Position numbers and translations under genes: made by a program
The notes under the pieces: generated by a model
The model's database searches: none
Told to the model about the DNA's origin: nothing
What the model saw: only the letters and a program-made list of their open reading frames with translations
Shown: positions 44,371 to 55,291 of the stretch, one piece after another
Numbering within the stretch: the first letter of the stretch is position 1
Layout: each line of letters begins with the position of its first letter
Source of the DNA: Nematopogon swammerdamellus
Lineage: Eukaryota > Arthropoda > Insecta > Lepidoptera > Adelidae
Assembly (NCBI GenBank): GCA_946902875.1
Contig: OX336342.1
Coordinates: 14,253,523-14,317,522, forward strand
DNA: 64,000 nucleotides
Reading direction: 5' to 3'

Positions 44371-45449
44371 CATCGCGGATGTAGAAGTACAATAAACTGA
44401 TGCCGCGTGTGTAGAAGTGTAATTAGTTGACGGCGCGGGTGTAAAAGTATAATGAGCTGACGCCGCGGGTATAGAAGTGCAATGAGCTGACATCGCGGAT
44501 GTTGAAATATAATGAGCCGACGCCGCGGGTGTAGAAGTGCAATGAGCTGACATCGCGGATGTTGAAATATAATGAGCTGACGCCGCGGGTGTAGAAGTGC
44601 AATGACCTGACATCACGGATGTTGAAATATAATGAGCCGACGCCGCGGGTGTAGAAGTGCAATGAGCTGACATCGCGGATGTTGAAATATAATGAGCTGA
44701 CGCCGCGGGTATAGAAGTGCAATGAGCTGACATCGCGGATGTTGAAATATAATGAGCCGACGCCGCGGGTGTAGAAGTGCAATGAGCTGACATCGCGGTT
44801 GTTGAAATATAATGAGTGACGCCGCGGGTGTAGAAGTGCAATGAGCTGACATCGCGGATGTTGAAATATAATGAGCCGACGCCGCGGGTGTAGAAGTGCA
44901 ATGAGCTGACATCGCGGATGTTGAAATATAATGAGCTGACGCCGCGGGTGTAAAAGTGCAATGAGCTGACATCGCGGATGTTGAAATATAATGAGCTGAC
45001 GCCGCGGGTGTAAAAGTGCAATGAGCTGACATCGTGGATGTTGAAATATAATGAGCAGACGCCGCGGGTGTAGAAGTGCAATGACCTGACATCACGGATG
45101 TTGAAATATAATGAGCTGACGCCGCGGGTGTAGATGAGCAATGAGCTGACATCGCGGATGTTGAAATATAATGAGCTAACGCCGCGGGCGTAGAAGTGCA
45201 ATAAGCTGACATCGCGGATGTTGAAATATAATGAGCTAACGCCGCGGGTGTAGAAGTGCAATGAGCTGACTTCGCGGATGTTGAAATATAATGAGCTGAC
45301 GCCGCGGGTGTAGAAGTGCAATGAGCTGACATCGCGGATGTTGAAATATAAAGAGCTGACGCCGCGGGTGTAGAAGTGCAATGAGCTGACATCGCGGATG
45401 TTGAAATAGAATGAGCTGACGCCGCGGGTGTTGAAGTATAATGAGCTGA
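44371..45449. repeat. Tandem array of 36 thirty-bp monomers (60-bp dimers)
   Basis: Two alternating 30-bp monomer types: A 'cgccgcgggtgtagaagtgc' + 'aatgagctga' and B 'catcgcggatgttgaaatat' + 'aatgagctga'. The length of 1,079 nt is 36 x 30 minus one, the missing base lying at about 44816. The first three monomers and the last are the most diverged. From 44461 to about 44940 the B monomers alternate 'gagccga' / 'gagctga', a 120-bp higher-order period. All three - strand frames are stop-free for most of the array, giving 345- and 300-codon frames that are artefacts of the 30-bp period. Confidence 0.95.
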
Positions 45450-45460
45450 CGTGACGGGTG

Positions 45461-46500
45461 AAAACCGCTTAAAATAGCCGTTTTTAGGGGGTTTAAAAAG
45501 GTCACTTTTAAACATATTTCTAAATATATATTTTAAACTTTTATATTTTTATATTGTAGGTTGACTCAATATCTGGGGATGTTTTTTATTCTTTGAAAAA
45601 AAGTGAAAAATTTGGTAGTTATGATTTTTTTTAATTTTCCGTTACGTGAGTTACGAGTGGTCTTTATCTTGCAGTGTGAGTAGTAAAATGGTTTTCGTGT
45701 ATGCACGCACTTGAAAATTAAGAATTGAAATTTTTTAATTTGATTTTTTTAAATGTTTGGCAATTTTTGTCAATTTTAGGCCGTACCTCAAATGAGGCAA
45801 AACGGAACCCTTATAGAATCACTTCGTTGTCCGTCTGTCTGTCTGTCTGTCTGTCGGTCTGTCAAGATCGTTTTTCTCAGGAATGGGTAGACGTATCAAG
45901 TTGAAATTAATATTCAAAAAAGCCTTCATTTCAACAGTGCTACAATCTATAATAAACTACCAAGAGACATAACGAATGAAACCAATGAAAATATGTTTAA
46001 AACAAGACTACACGAATGGCTCCTAACCCAGAACTTGTATGACCTAAAGATTTTCCAAATATTAACCTAATTAAAATGTACAAGTGTGTAAATGGAACCA
46101 AATTATTTAATGTACATATGTAAATGTGATGAATTTAATTATAAAAATATAAATGTAAAATCTAAATAAATGATGATCTGAAAATGGTAAATTTGTCATA
46201 TAAAAATATGTATTTTCGTATATTTCAATTATACGAATGGCCACCCATTGCTGTAGTGTTTATTTAGGCGTTTCGTGATTTTCCAAAACACAATTATTTT
46301 GTACATACATACAAATATATTGTGTGATGGTACCGGCGATATGTTATAAGTTAATGCTGGATGGTACGGAACCCTCGGTGCGCGAGTCCAAGTCGCACTT
46401 GGCGACTTTTTTCTTATTATATTTCTAATATTTGAATACGACCTAAAAGTCATTTTCAATGTACCCGAAGGTCATGTAATGCATGAGATCTGTGATTTTG
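45461..46500 (+). repeat. Nested repeats: family D split by another element
   Basis: 45461-45775 and 46429-46500 are the two halves of a family D copy (compare 33777-34150). Between them lies a CGGTGCGCGAGTC-family element starting 'ggccgtacctcaaatgaggc', with (GTCT)n at 45831-45855 and ending 'gcgcgagtccaagtcgcact'. That element is itself split at 45910-46170 by a LINE C-terminal fragment ('IYNKLPRDITNETN', 'FKTRLHEWLL') ending in AATAAATGATGAT. The insertion order is D, then the element, then the LINE. Confidence 0.75.
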
Positions 46501-47371
46501 ACGTGAATTTGATGAAACGTCTTTATCCTGCTGCCGGAGGTTTTTTACAAAAAGTTGCGTCACGAAAATTATTTACTTTTGGCGACTTAGATCTCGAAAA
46601 CTATAAGAGTAACAGGAAGGTGATGCATATCGACCTAAAGGTAGTTCTTCCGACTTGCTAAGACGACATACCCGAGAGTCGTACATCTCTTCTATAAATA
46701 TAGCCCAGAGAAAAAGTGCTTCGAAAACTTCGAAAATCAATAAATGCTTATAACTCCTGAACTACTGGGTCAGATCGACTTGCAATTTGTTTCTTTTCTT
46801 AGAAAAAATTTGCTCTTTTTGAAATAGTAGTTTTTCTTTTCAAAATCGGTTCAGCCGTTTCAGAATAAAAAAGGAAAAAGTGTTTGAGAGGGCATATCTC
46901 GGAAACTACTGATCGACGACTACTCATCCGCTGGAGAAAATTATAGGCCTCGACGAGATTTTTTTATTAATTTGTTTTTTTTTTTACATAACATTGCATT
47001 GTCTTCGGAACTAAACAAACACTAAACATTTGAACTTCGTATCGTAAGATAAGAGGAAGTGGTTCTAATTTGGCTTCCAAGAATTGACCCACACATACTA
47101 ACAAACCAACATACAGGGCAAGTTAAATAAAAGCTTGTAAAGTATTTTTAACCTACATTTAATAGCTCTAATTATACTACTGATCCACGACTACTCATCC
47201 GCTGGAGGAAATGATACCTATGCCTCGATAAGAATTTTTTTTTTTTCGAAAACTACTGCCCCCAAACAACTCGTATGGTGGGATAAGCAAGGATAGGTAT
47301 CGGTGAGATCATGAAATTCACGAATCTGCAGCCGTGTTTCCGACACAGCCCACTCGCTTTTTTTTCTTATG
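46501..47371. other. Non-coding, repeat-like
   Basis: 'cgactactcatccgctggag' occurs twice (about 46917 and 47187), suggesting internal duplication of an old repeat. No gene. Confidence 0.4.
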
Positions 47372-47800
47372 GAACCTGACATGGTTGGCTGCATCATCTA
47401 CAACACCCGTGATGTCAGCCCATAACACTATGGTCAGTTATGTGCAATGTCATTGTTTCGTGGAAAAATATGGGAAAATGTCAGCGTTTCGTGGAAAAAT
47501 TTAATGTGGAAATGTGTATCATACCTGCTGCTTCATCGTTGGCAAGCGGATGTAAAACTGTAGGTCCCCCTTGCCCTTTACTACTTGGTAGGCTCAATGT
47601 GTAGCCGTTTGGATTGATACCACCGTAGTGGATGTAAATTTGAAAGGGAATGGCGCACGAACCTAGTTCGTTATGTTGGTTTCTCGGCTTAGGTGGCTGA
47701 AAAATATTTGAACACATGAAATTTTTTTCTATGGAAACTGACACGTTTGGTTACATACCTACAACATCCGTGATGTCAGCGCATAACACCGGAACAAAAG
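47372..47800. repeat. SINE fragments cluster
   Basis: Minus-strand SINE-A tails at 47372-47456 and 47728-47795 ('atccgtgatgtcagcgcata'). A + strand SINE-B piece at 47505-47660 has the tRNA-family linker 'cctgctgcttcatcgttggc', 'gtaaaactgtaggtccccct' and core 'ccaccgtagtggatgtaa'. This copy ties the SINE-B head linker to its core. Confidence 0.7.
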
Positions 47801-48014
47801 TGTTTATGCTCCTTGAATTCTTGTCTAGTTACCCAAATTCCGCCATATTTACGTGAAAATATGCAATATTTGTGCTAGTATGTTTGTTATAAGTCTGTGT
47901 ACTTAAAAAAAATATTTATCAATAGATAATACGGTGTCTTGTGGTGTTAAATGAAAATTAAATTATTCCGTAACTGAAACTTTCAAATACTAATGTGAAT
48001 AATTTTTGTTACAG

Positions 48015-48061
48015 GTATAACGCTACTTGTGGAAAATGTCCTTGATTCAAAATGCTCGTAG
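48015..48061 (+). CDS. Small spliced gene, exon with start codon
   Basis: 47-nt exon between a strong acceptor (tttttgttacag, ending 48014) and a strong donor (gtag|gtaagt, 48062). The ATG is at 48036-48038; an in-frame TAA at 48018-48020 inside the same exon argues that this is the true start. It encodes MSLIQNAR plus two bases. Joined to 51233 it gives a 42-residue protein. At least one non-coding 5' exon must lie upstream; the donor at 41624 is a candidate. I do not recognise the protein. Confidence 0.6.
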
Positions 48062-49714
48062 GTAAGTTTGTAAATCATCATAATTTGAATTAAAGTACAC
48101 GAAGTCCTGCGCAAATCCCTTTCCCTAAATATTATAAGATTTAACGTCTGCCGTCTGTTTTGTGTGTATGTATGTATTATATGTACGTAAGTATGTATGC
48201 ATGTATGCAAATATATGTGTTTGCTTTTAACTCAAAAATGACTCAACCTATTGGCTTGCAGTTTTTGCCTGTGTAATGCGACGTACCTCCGCCAGGTTAT
48301 AGGCTATATAGCATCACGCCATCATATATGAGCTGAGCAGTGGGGTCGAAAGTGAACGCAGTCAGAAATAATCTACGAATTCGCCTAGTCTTCATGTGAT
48401 TTACTCGAAAACTACTCAACCGATTTACATAGAGTTGTCTTATTAGGAAATTCAATTTTCTTCTAGTCGAACTTGTGTAAAATAGTATTTTGGAATTCCT
48501 AGTATATGGGTATCATTGTATTTTGTTCACAGGAGTAACGTGTAATGAACAAAATTTTAATGTTTTAGTGCCCACACTCTCACCCATCTTTCAAACCATT
48601 GAGCTAAAATTCTAACTTGTCTTACTTGAACTGCAATTACAAGTACCTACGTACATACTTATGTAATCCGAAAAGAAGTAGTTACCTATGCACATAATTA
48701 TATTGCATGCATGGATTGTCAAAACTGCAACTGTGTAAGCACTGTCTCAAGGCTTATGAACTGCAGGTGTACCAAAGTGATTACAAGCAGATAAATTCAA
48801 GACGAACATTGACTTTATGTTCGTCTACTTATACATACTTAAAATCAGTTTCTGTAAGCAATTCATGTAATCTTTTTCGTTCGGGCTATCACGGAACGGG
48901 CGAAAACAGGTCGTGATCAACATGCAGGCCAGTGCAACAACTCGCCCTAGCTTATAAAAAAAAAAATTCAACTTTCACACTTGTTTTTGCCACAGAGCAA
49001 AAAATCGCATCGCGCTCTCTAGGGGCGGCCGCCGATCGCTGCTCTGTGGAATTAATAAATAAACTCTTAATTAGACATAAAAAATTAGACCATGCTTTAA
49101 GATTATACCGGTGAAGGAAAATAATAATACATATTTTCAGGTAGGTAGCTGTCTTAATAAAGCAGATTTATTCCTTCCTAAGTTACGAAATTCGTATTTT
49201 TTAAGCGAGCAATTCTTATATATAATTGGTTTCTCGGAAACGGCTCTAACGATTTGGAAGAAATGTTTTATTTAGATAATTATGTTTTTAGATAGGTTTC
49301 ATCCCTGTGAAAATCTGTTTTCACACAAAATATATTTTTTATTCTAACGCCTACTCTTACGCCATCTCTTAGAATATTGGGATACCAGTAGGCTCATGTT
49401 AACAATGACATTTATTGCTATCTGTTGTTGAATAGCTAAACTGTAAAGACGGTACTAATATTTAAAAAAATGCCAAAGTATCCCAGTTATTGCAGTTCTA
49501 GATGCTGCTGGATACATTTTTCGAAACAAACCCGTAATTTGATCCAGTTGCTCTAAATTAATTTATTTTCCAATTTTCCCCTTCGTTTGTCAAGTAGTAT
49601 TTATTTAGGTAACTTGCATCTTTATATCACAGTAATGTTTTGATTCACCGGTATTAAAAACGACTTTCGGCATTCATAATAACTATTGGGTTTTTTATAT
49701 AATTCGGTATGGAT

Positions 49715-49800
49715 GGCTGATTCAATAGAGGCCAGAGCACATGCTCCGACCAGCCAATATCACCTCCCAGAAGGTGAGATACCGGAGACTTACATTTAGA
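49715..49800 (-). repeat. SINE-B tail fragment
   Basis: 'ggccagagcacatgctccga', 'gccaatatcacctcccagaa' are the inverse of the SINE-B tail. Confidence 0.7.
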
Positions 49801-49869
49801 TTACAATGTCTATGCAAACATTAAGTATGTAGTTTGGCGGGTTTTACCTGACTAGGAAACATTTTTTTT

Positions 49870-49970
49870 ACTGCTACGGAACTGGGTGGCTGTGCCCGAG
49901 GTCGAAGCCTCAGGCGCAGCCAATTTAACCCCCGAGGAGGTGCCAGTCCGGCTTGGAGGTGTACTAATGT
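49870..49970 (+). repeat. Dispersed repeat, partner at 57250-57330
   Basis: Both copies hold 'gaggtcgaagcctcag', 'cagccaattt', 'gatgccagtccggcttg'-like and 'taatgtcgct'. Family unknown. Confidence 0.65.
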
Positions 49971-50399
49971 CGCTACCTATTATGGTTCACCTCACTACTC
50001 GAAATCTCGAAAATCTCTCACTTAAGTGGCTTAGACACTAGGCATAGCACAGAGCGATTAATGACATACAACTATCACCAGAATTTATCTTCTAATTTAG
50101 TCGCCAATAATTTATTGAGTTTCCTAAGCCTCTATGAGCGTTTTTAAAGTACTACGAATTCAACTTCAACGGGCCTAAATTTGGTCATTTGTTTGTACTT
50201 TAAAACAAATGAGTGAAGATATGTTGGTGGTAACATTAGCTAAAACTCGCCTAAAACTATACCTACTTGATAAAACCATGAAATAACGCACACAATGCTT
50301 GAAGGTTTTTGTTTTTTGACGGCATTATTTTTCTCTCATCAATTATTATTTCCTCAAAGTTATTTCTCAAACCAATTTACTTCGTCAAGCAAAACTATA

Positions 50400-50835
50400 T
50401 TTTCCCTTAACGGAATTGCGGTGCCGGTCGTTCTGGCAGCGTTGTCACCACCGCACTGTACCTGGACCGTGGGCGGCGACAGCGCTGGCATCAAAATACA
50501 ATTTATTATTTACGATTGAGCGTGTCGATACCGTGAGGGTAAGAACTGAGATCGCACGCTTTGCCACAATTACGGCGTGGGCGCTACATCCAACATCCAC
50601 TGTCGTCACGCCGACGATGGACGCCATGTTTATGCTGCGCGCGCAGCCATTATTCAGGCGAGTCCGTCGCATCGCAAATACTAGTGATTTACTCGGCCGA
50701 CCTCCACTTCGCCTCGTCGCTTTATAGCTGAACGGAAAAGCGATGAATAGACGCACGGAATTTGTGCCAGAACTCTTTCGACGGCGGCTCAGCGTCTGTA
50801 CGCTACGCTTTACACTCGTTCCAAAAGGGTGCAAG
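50400..50835. other. GC-rich block with opposed open frames
   Basis: Frames of 103 (+) and 129 (-) codons overlap here. The GC content is far above the flanks. I recognise no domain; it may be a fragment of a larger transposon or a regulatory island. Confidence 0.35.
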
Positions 50836-51024
50836 TACGTAGGTACACTTTTAGGACGTTGTCATACTACTCACAGAGATATAGTAAGCGTGACAGGGTT
50901 CAAAATTAGTATCTACACTTTTAGAATCTACTGTCGGAATGTTGAGATGCAACAATTGATTGATCACTTCTTTACCGTTGCAATATTTTAAACCACATAA
51001 CGCCTACTTACATTTCACGAAATA

Positions 51025-51155
51025 CGACTCTCAAACATTCAAAGGTTGACTGAAAGGTATACCTGTGAGGGATAAGTCCGCCTTTTCCCCTCATATAAAT
51101 TATATGTATCGAGCTCGTTGCTGTAAAATGTTTTTGGAGCATTAAAGTATTTCTA
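51025..51155 (+). repeat. LINE 3'-end fragment
   Basis: 'acgactctcaaacattcaaa', 'ggttgactgaaagg', 'gggataagtccgcctttt' and a final 'attaaagtatttct' match the tail of the LINE at 16476-17333. Confidence 0.85.
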
Positions 51156-51232
51156 ACTATAACCATGGCACAGAATACTTAATAGTACTAGCTAGACCAT
51201 GGCGAAGGTCTCATATAATTTCTCTTTTTCAG

Positions 51233-51335
51233 ACGGAGAATTGAGTTGCTTATGGAACACTTTCAAGCGAAGTTAGAAGGCAACCACGAACCTAGCGACA
51301 ATTTTATAGTGATCAATCTCATAAAAAAGGGCTAA
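51233..51335 (+). CDS. Small spliced gene, terminal coding exon
   Basis: A strong acceptor (ctctttttcag, ending 51232) is followed by 34 sense-or-stop codons in the only frame that stays open, ending TAA at 51333-51335. The deduced residues include 'RRRIELLMEHFQAK' and end 'IVINLIKKG'. The protein is basic at the N-terminus, amphipathic, with no signal peptide or membrane span. The 3' UTR could end after AATAAA at 51850-51855. The frame is continuous with the exon at 48036, which supports the splice. Function unknown. Confidence 0.6.
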
Positions 51336-52034
51336 CAAAATGTAAACGTTTGTCTTTTCATACCCAACTTTATTATGAACAAATTATACTGTTTTATTAG
51401 ATTTGTCATGTGTCAGACACAATGCAAGAGACATCATTATTACTGCGAGACGAAGGACGGGTACAGACGGACTGACAGACACGCGAATGTACAGGAATAC
51501 GTTGAGCCAGATCTAGTATAATTTGTACACGGAGTTCTAAAAACTGCCCAAGGACGAGTTATATATTATTGTTAATGGAACGTAAAACCCAACCGGTGCG
51601 TTGAACTCTATTGTATGGAAAGCCTATCAGGCAGCTATACTTTGTTTTCGAATCTCTCAAATTTAATTGTGAATCATGATTTGAAATTTTTATTTATTCC
51701 CTTTATTTCACGTATTTACATTTAATTCATATTAATTTTACATTATTTATTTATTATTATAATTTTATTTTTAATATTGCTTGGTAGGTCTTTTTAGATT
51801 TTAATTGTAGTTTTAGTTTAAAATTTATTTTGTAATTTCGTCATTATGAAATAAAAATTGTTTAAAAAATTAATAGTATTATGTAATGTTAATTAATTTT
51901 AAATAATATAATACTATAAAAAGAATAGCATAACCACAGTTAAGGGTCAATCAGCTTAATAATACCTATCTCCAAAATTTACCATGTCATATTACATGAT
52001 CAACTTTCCACTTACCTCCACAATAATGGTGTTA
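51336..52034 (+). other. Probable 3' UTR then non-coding
   Basis: AT-rich; polyadenylation signal at 51850-51855. Nothing coding. Confidence 0.4.
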
Positions 52035-52820
52035 TAGCGGTTTATACCAAGCAGGATTCTGAAAGGGACACTCGACCCACAACGCTCCTGCACAGCAGGT
52101 GACGGACCTACTGTCGGCGTTTGATGCGGGACGCGTGTCCTTGTTCGTGCTGCTTAACTTTAGCCGTGCCTTCAACTGTGTCCACCCTAACCTCCGTACC
52201 ATGTGAGCCCGGTACTTTAAAAGAATAGCCCCACTGCTTCTCTCCCCATGTATGTCGTAAAAGGCGACTAAGGGATATGACCCCTTCTTATATTACTAGG
52301 TGGTAGGGTTTAACCTGCCCGGGTTGGTACCCCCGCACTGAATGAAAGGTCGGTCGAAACGGCTATGTAAATAGTTTGTGTTTTCCGTCCAGTTCAGTGT
52401 AGCCGGCACGACCGTAGGGAAGCACTGACGTGACACCAAGTTCACCCGGTGTTATGGGCTGACATCATGGATGTTGTAGGTGATGTAGCCGATCGTGTCA
52501 GTTTCCATAAATAAAAAAAACCTGCTGGTCGCTAAACTTGCTCATTACGGTCTTTCGGACGGTGCGTGCGGATTGCTACAGCAGTTTCTTACCAAACGTT
52601 CCCAAATAACAAAGTGTTATGAATCCGATGGCACACCGAAGAATTCTCAGAATTTTCACGCGTCACTGCCGCTGTTCGCGATATACAAAGCGGATCTCAA
52701 GAACCGTTTGAGTAAAGTGCTCTTTTCCCTTGAGCGCGTCTTCTGGTCCATCGCATTGATAAATCAGGATCTGGATAAGGTCTGGCAGTGGTCCTGGTCA
52801 TTCAGTCACGAACGGTGTCT
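52035..52820 (+). pseudogene. LINE reverse transcriptase fragment interrupted by a SINE
   Basis: 52035-52193 encodes 'QAGF*KGHSTHNAPAQQVTD' and 'SLFVLLNFSRAFNCVHPN', the second of which corresponds to the 'L-D-F-S-K-A-F-D' RT motif with the catalytic D changed to N. After removal of 52194-52518 the frame resumes at 52524 with 'LVAKLAHYGLSDGACGLLQQ'. One stop and the catalytic change make it dead. Jockey/R1 group by motif order. Confidence 0.85.
52194..52518 (+). repeat. Chimeric SINE (SINE-C head, SINE-A core and tail)
   Basis: Flanked by 5-bp 'aacct' duplications (52189-52193 and 52519-52523). The first about 80 nt ('ggtactttaaaagaatagcc', 'cgtaaaaggcgactaaggga') are SINE-C. From about 52282 it switches to the SINE-A core ('cttcttatattactaggtgg') and tail ending 'cagtttccataaataaaaaa'. 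As one insertion event with one target duplication, it shows the chimera was mobilised as a unit. Confidence 0.85.
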
Positions 52821-52884
52821 TTAACCAAGTGTAGACAATATGGTTATCCTTTTGAGTGACAGTCTCTCTTTTTATTAATTCATC

Positions 52885-52985
52885 ATAATCAACCGTATCG
52901 GTTCACTGCTAGACGTAGGTCTCCCCCGAGGCACGCCACCGCGCGCGGTCTTCCACTTATTCTCTTCTATCTACTCCGCGGTGAT
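52885..52985 (-). repeat. RTE LINE 3'-end fragment
   Basis: 'catcataatcaaccgtatcg', 'cgccaccgcgcgcggtcttc' match 24706-24785 of the RTE element. Directly downstream is a 17-bp perfect hairpin 'gccgcatacgagcaaac' (53006-53022 / 53041-53057). Confidence 0.75.
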
Positions 52986-53159
52986 AGACAGGTGTTCGAA
53001 CGGAAGCCGCATACGAGCAAACTTATTGCTCCCGCACTATGTTTGCTCGTATGCGGCCCCCGCACCCTAGGTGAACAAGAGGACCTTTTTATTTCACCGC
53101 TTTGGTATAATGCCAATTGTTGATCCATGTTGATCTGGATAATATAGGTTACTTAATAT

Positions 53160-53433
53160 AGGCTACGCGACGCATCTTCTAACCTAACCTATATTCTTAT
53201 CTTCTATATCCTTAAATTATATTTTTATATTTGATATTTGTTACTTTAGTTAGACAAAATGCCAAGCTTATCTCTTTTTCTGTCTAAATTTTAGGTTACA
53301 TTTTTTAAGCTGTATGTGTTTTTGAAAAATAATAAAAAATATATAAATGTAATATTTTATTTTTATTTTGTTGAATTAATTTTCAATGCGACGCATCTTC
53401 TAACCTAACCTAGGTATATTCCTATATTCCTAT
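53160..53433 (+). repeat. Direct repeat pair
   Basis: 'gcgacgcatcttctaaccta' occurs at about 53167 and 53390, each followed by 'acct' and 'tatattc'-like sequence. Confidence 0.6.
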
Positions 53434-53757
53434 ATCCAACAAGCCCAAATATGATGGATTTATCATGTGTAGTTTAGGAGTTCCTATGGCTTCCTTCCGG
53501 CTCCATCATCAGGACCCTGGAAATAACATATGACTAGAGTACTTGCGAAGACAAATCCAACGAGCCCAAATACGGTCGATTTATCATGTGTGGTTTAGGA
53601 GTTCCTATGGCTTCATTCCGGCTCCATCATCAGGACCCTGGACATCATATATGACAAGAGTACTTCCGAAGACAAATCCAACGAGCCCAAACACGATGGG
53701 CTTATCATGTGTAGTTTAGGAGTTCCTATGGCTTCCTTCCGGCTCCATCATCAGACC
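53434..53757 (+). repeat. 121-bp tandem repeat, about 2.7 copies
   Basis: Units start 'atccaac' at 53434, 53555 and 53676 and contain 'tttaggagttcctatggctt' and 'ccggctccatcatcag'. I recognise the unit as a recurrent lepidopteran repeat. Confidence 0.9.
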
Positions 53758-55291
53758 CCAACTAACCTTTTTCTTATCCCGACTTTCTCGGGTCGCTCAG
53801 CGACAATATTTTTTCGAATTCCGTAGATTCCCAATGTGCTCGATAGTCGTGTGAGGCACGAAATCTGTGAATTTATTTTTTCAAAATGGTTTTGCTACAG
53901 GGCAAACCCTTAACCCGATCGTCTTTGCTTTAGGCTCAAATTGTAGCTGACTAAATTGTCCAGAGGAACTTTTCTCAAAATTTTGATATCATTCTTCGTT
54001 TACAAAATATCGAGCACCAAAATAAAAAATACGGAAAAAATTGAAATTTTTTTTCTCACTATTTCGGCCAAAACTTTTTTCGTTTTTTACTTTCTGGAAT
54101 AATTCTTTTTGCACCTTACAGCTCTCGCGCGAGAGCGCGTCTTTTGAGCCTTTTTTGAATATCATATCTTCACAACTCTCCGAGATATAAGGGGATCGCA
54201 CTTTTTCGTAAAATCGGGGCCTATACTGGAACGAAACAAAAGACTTTTTCAATGTGAAAACAGTATTTTCTCAAGGTGAACAAGAATATGCGCAAGACGA
54301 AATTACAAATAGCATTACATATAATATCTCCTTTACACTTGTTTTCCTACGTATGTTCTATGTGACTCAAATGGCGTGCATGCCAACCAAATATTGGTAA
54401 GAAATTAAAATGGTATTCAATGTGTCATAGACAATGCCATTTCTGGACATTCTTTACCGTGGGTTGAGGTGTTAGGCGCTTCCAACAATGTTGCGTCGCG
54501 ACACTAACAAGTTGTTGCGGCAATTATCGCAGACAATCATCGTAAAAAGCGTACGTAAATGTTCGCAGACCTTGATCTTGCTGCGTGTACGTTGTGTGGA
54601 CTGGCCGGCCTACACACCCACAGACAAGCTGAAACTACCTATACTATATCGAGAATTCGAGAGCGCATGCTAGCTCGCTCGCCAGTGTGAGCCAACCAGC
54701 CCGAGAGCACTAGTACCACCTTACTATATGATTTAGAATGGATTCCAACCACAGATTATCAATATATATGTCTAACTGCTACGAGCATTATTGCTTCATG
54801 CGTTATTGTCTTATGTCTTTCCTTTTGGCACCACTTCAGTCGGGGAAAATCTTTTGCGTTCGCAGCCGGGTTAAAAGATTCTTGTACCATCACTTTAAAA
54901 CCCGAATTATGTACTTATACCATTTGTATGTCCGTAACATATAATACATTTAATGCTTAAAATTTCCGAATGTTTGCCTCTTTCTCGTGTCCAGTTTCTC
55001 CATGTGTTATGGATCTCATGCTCATTAATATGTATATGTCTAAAATTATAAACTTACCTGCTACCGGCCTTCCACTCACGATTGCACTGACTCCACTACG
55101 CTGTTTTACCACACATTCCGGGGTCGATTCGAGTCAGTCTCCGACCTCGACATCTATCTATAGATAGTCCTTTCCCGTACATCATTCCCGAAAAAGTATG
55201 TTATCGACCAAAGGATTTCTAAGATCCTTTCACAAGACAGCAGCTTCACAATGCGTCTCATAAGCCTGTTGAGCGCCCGCGCCTATTTGTA
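53758..55291. other. Non-coding
   Basis: Several featureless short frames (60-87 codons). No repeat boundaries or genes seen. Confidence 0.4.

Larger units (their letters stand above)
48062..51232 (+). other. Predicted intron of the small gene
   Basis: GT-AG intron of 3,171 bp. It contains a - strand SINE-B tail fragment at 49715-49800, a short repeat at 49870-49970 (see that entry), the GC-rich block 50400-50830 and a LINE tail at 51025-51155. No other supported exon. Confidence 0.5.

Noticed and set aside
44371..45449. CRISPR array
   Set aside because: The 30-bp repeats are contiguous without spacers and the window is an insect genome.
44344..45515. 345- and 300-codon proteins
   Set aside because: They are translations of the 30-bp tandem array in different frames, with no start context or splice support.
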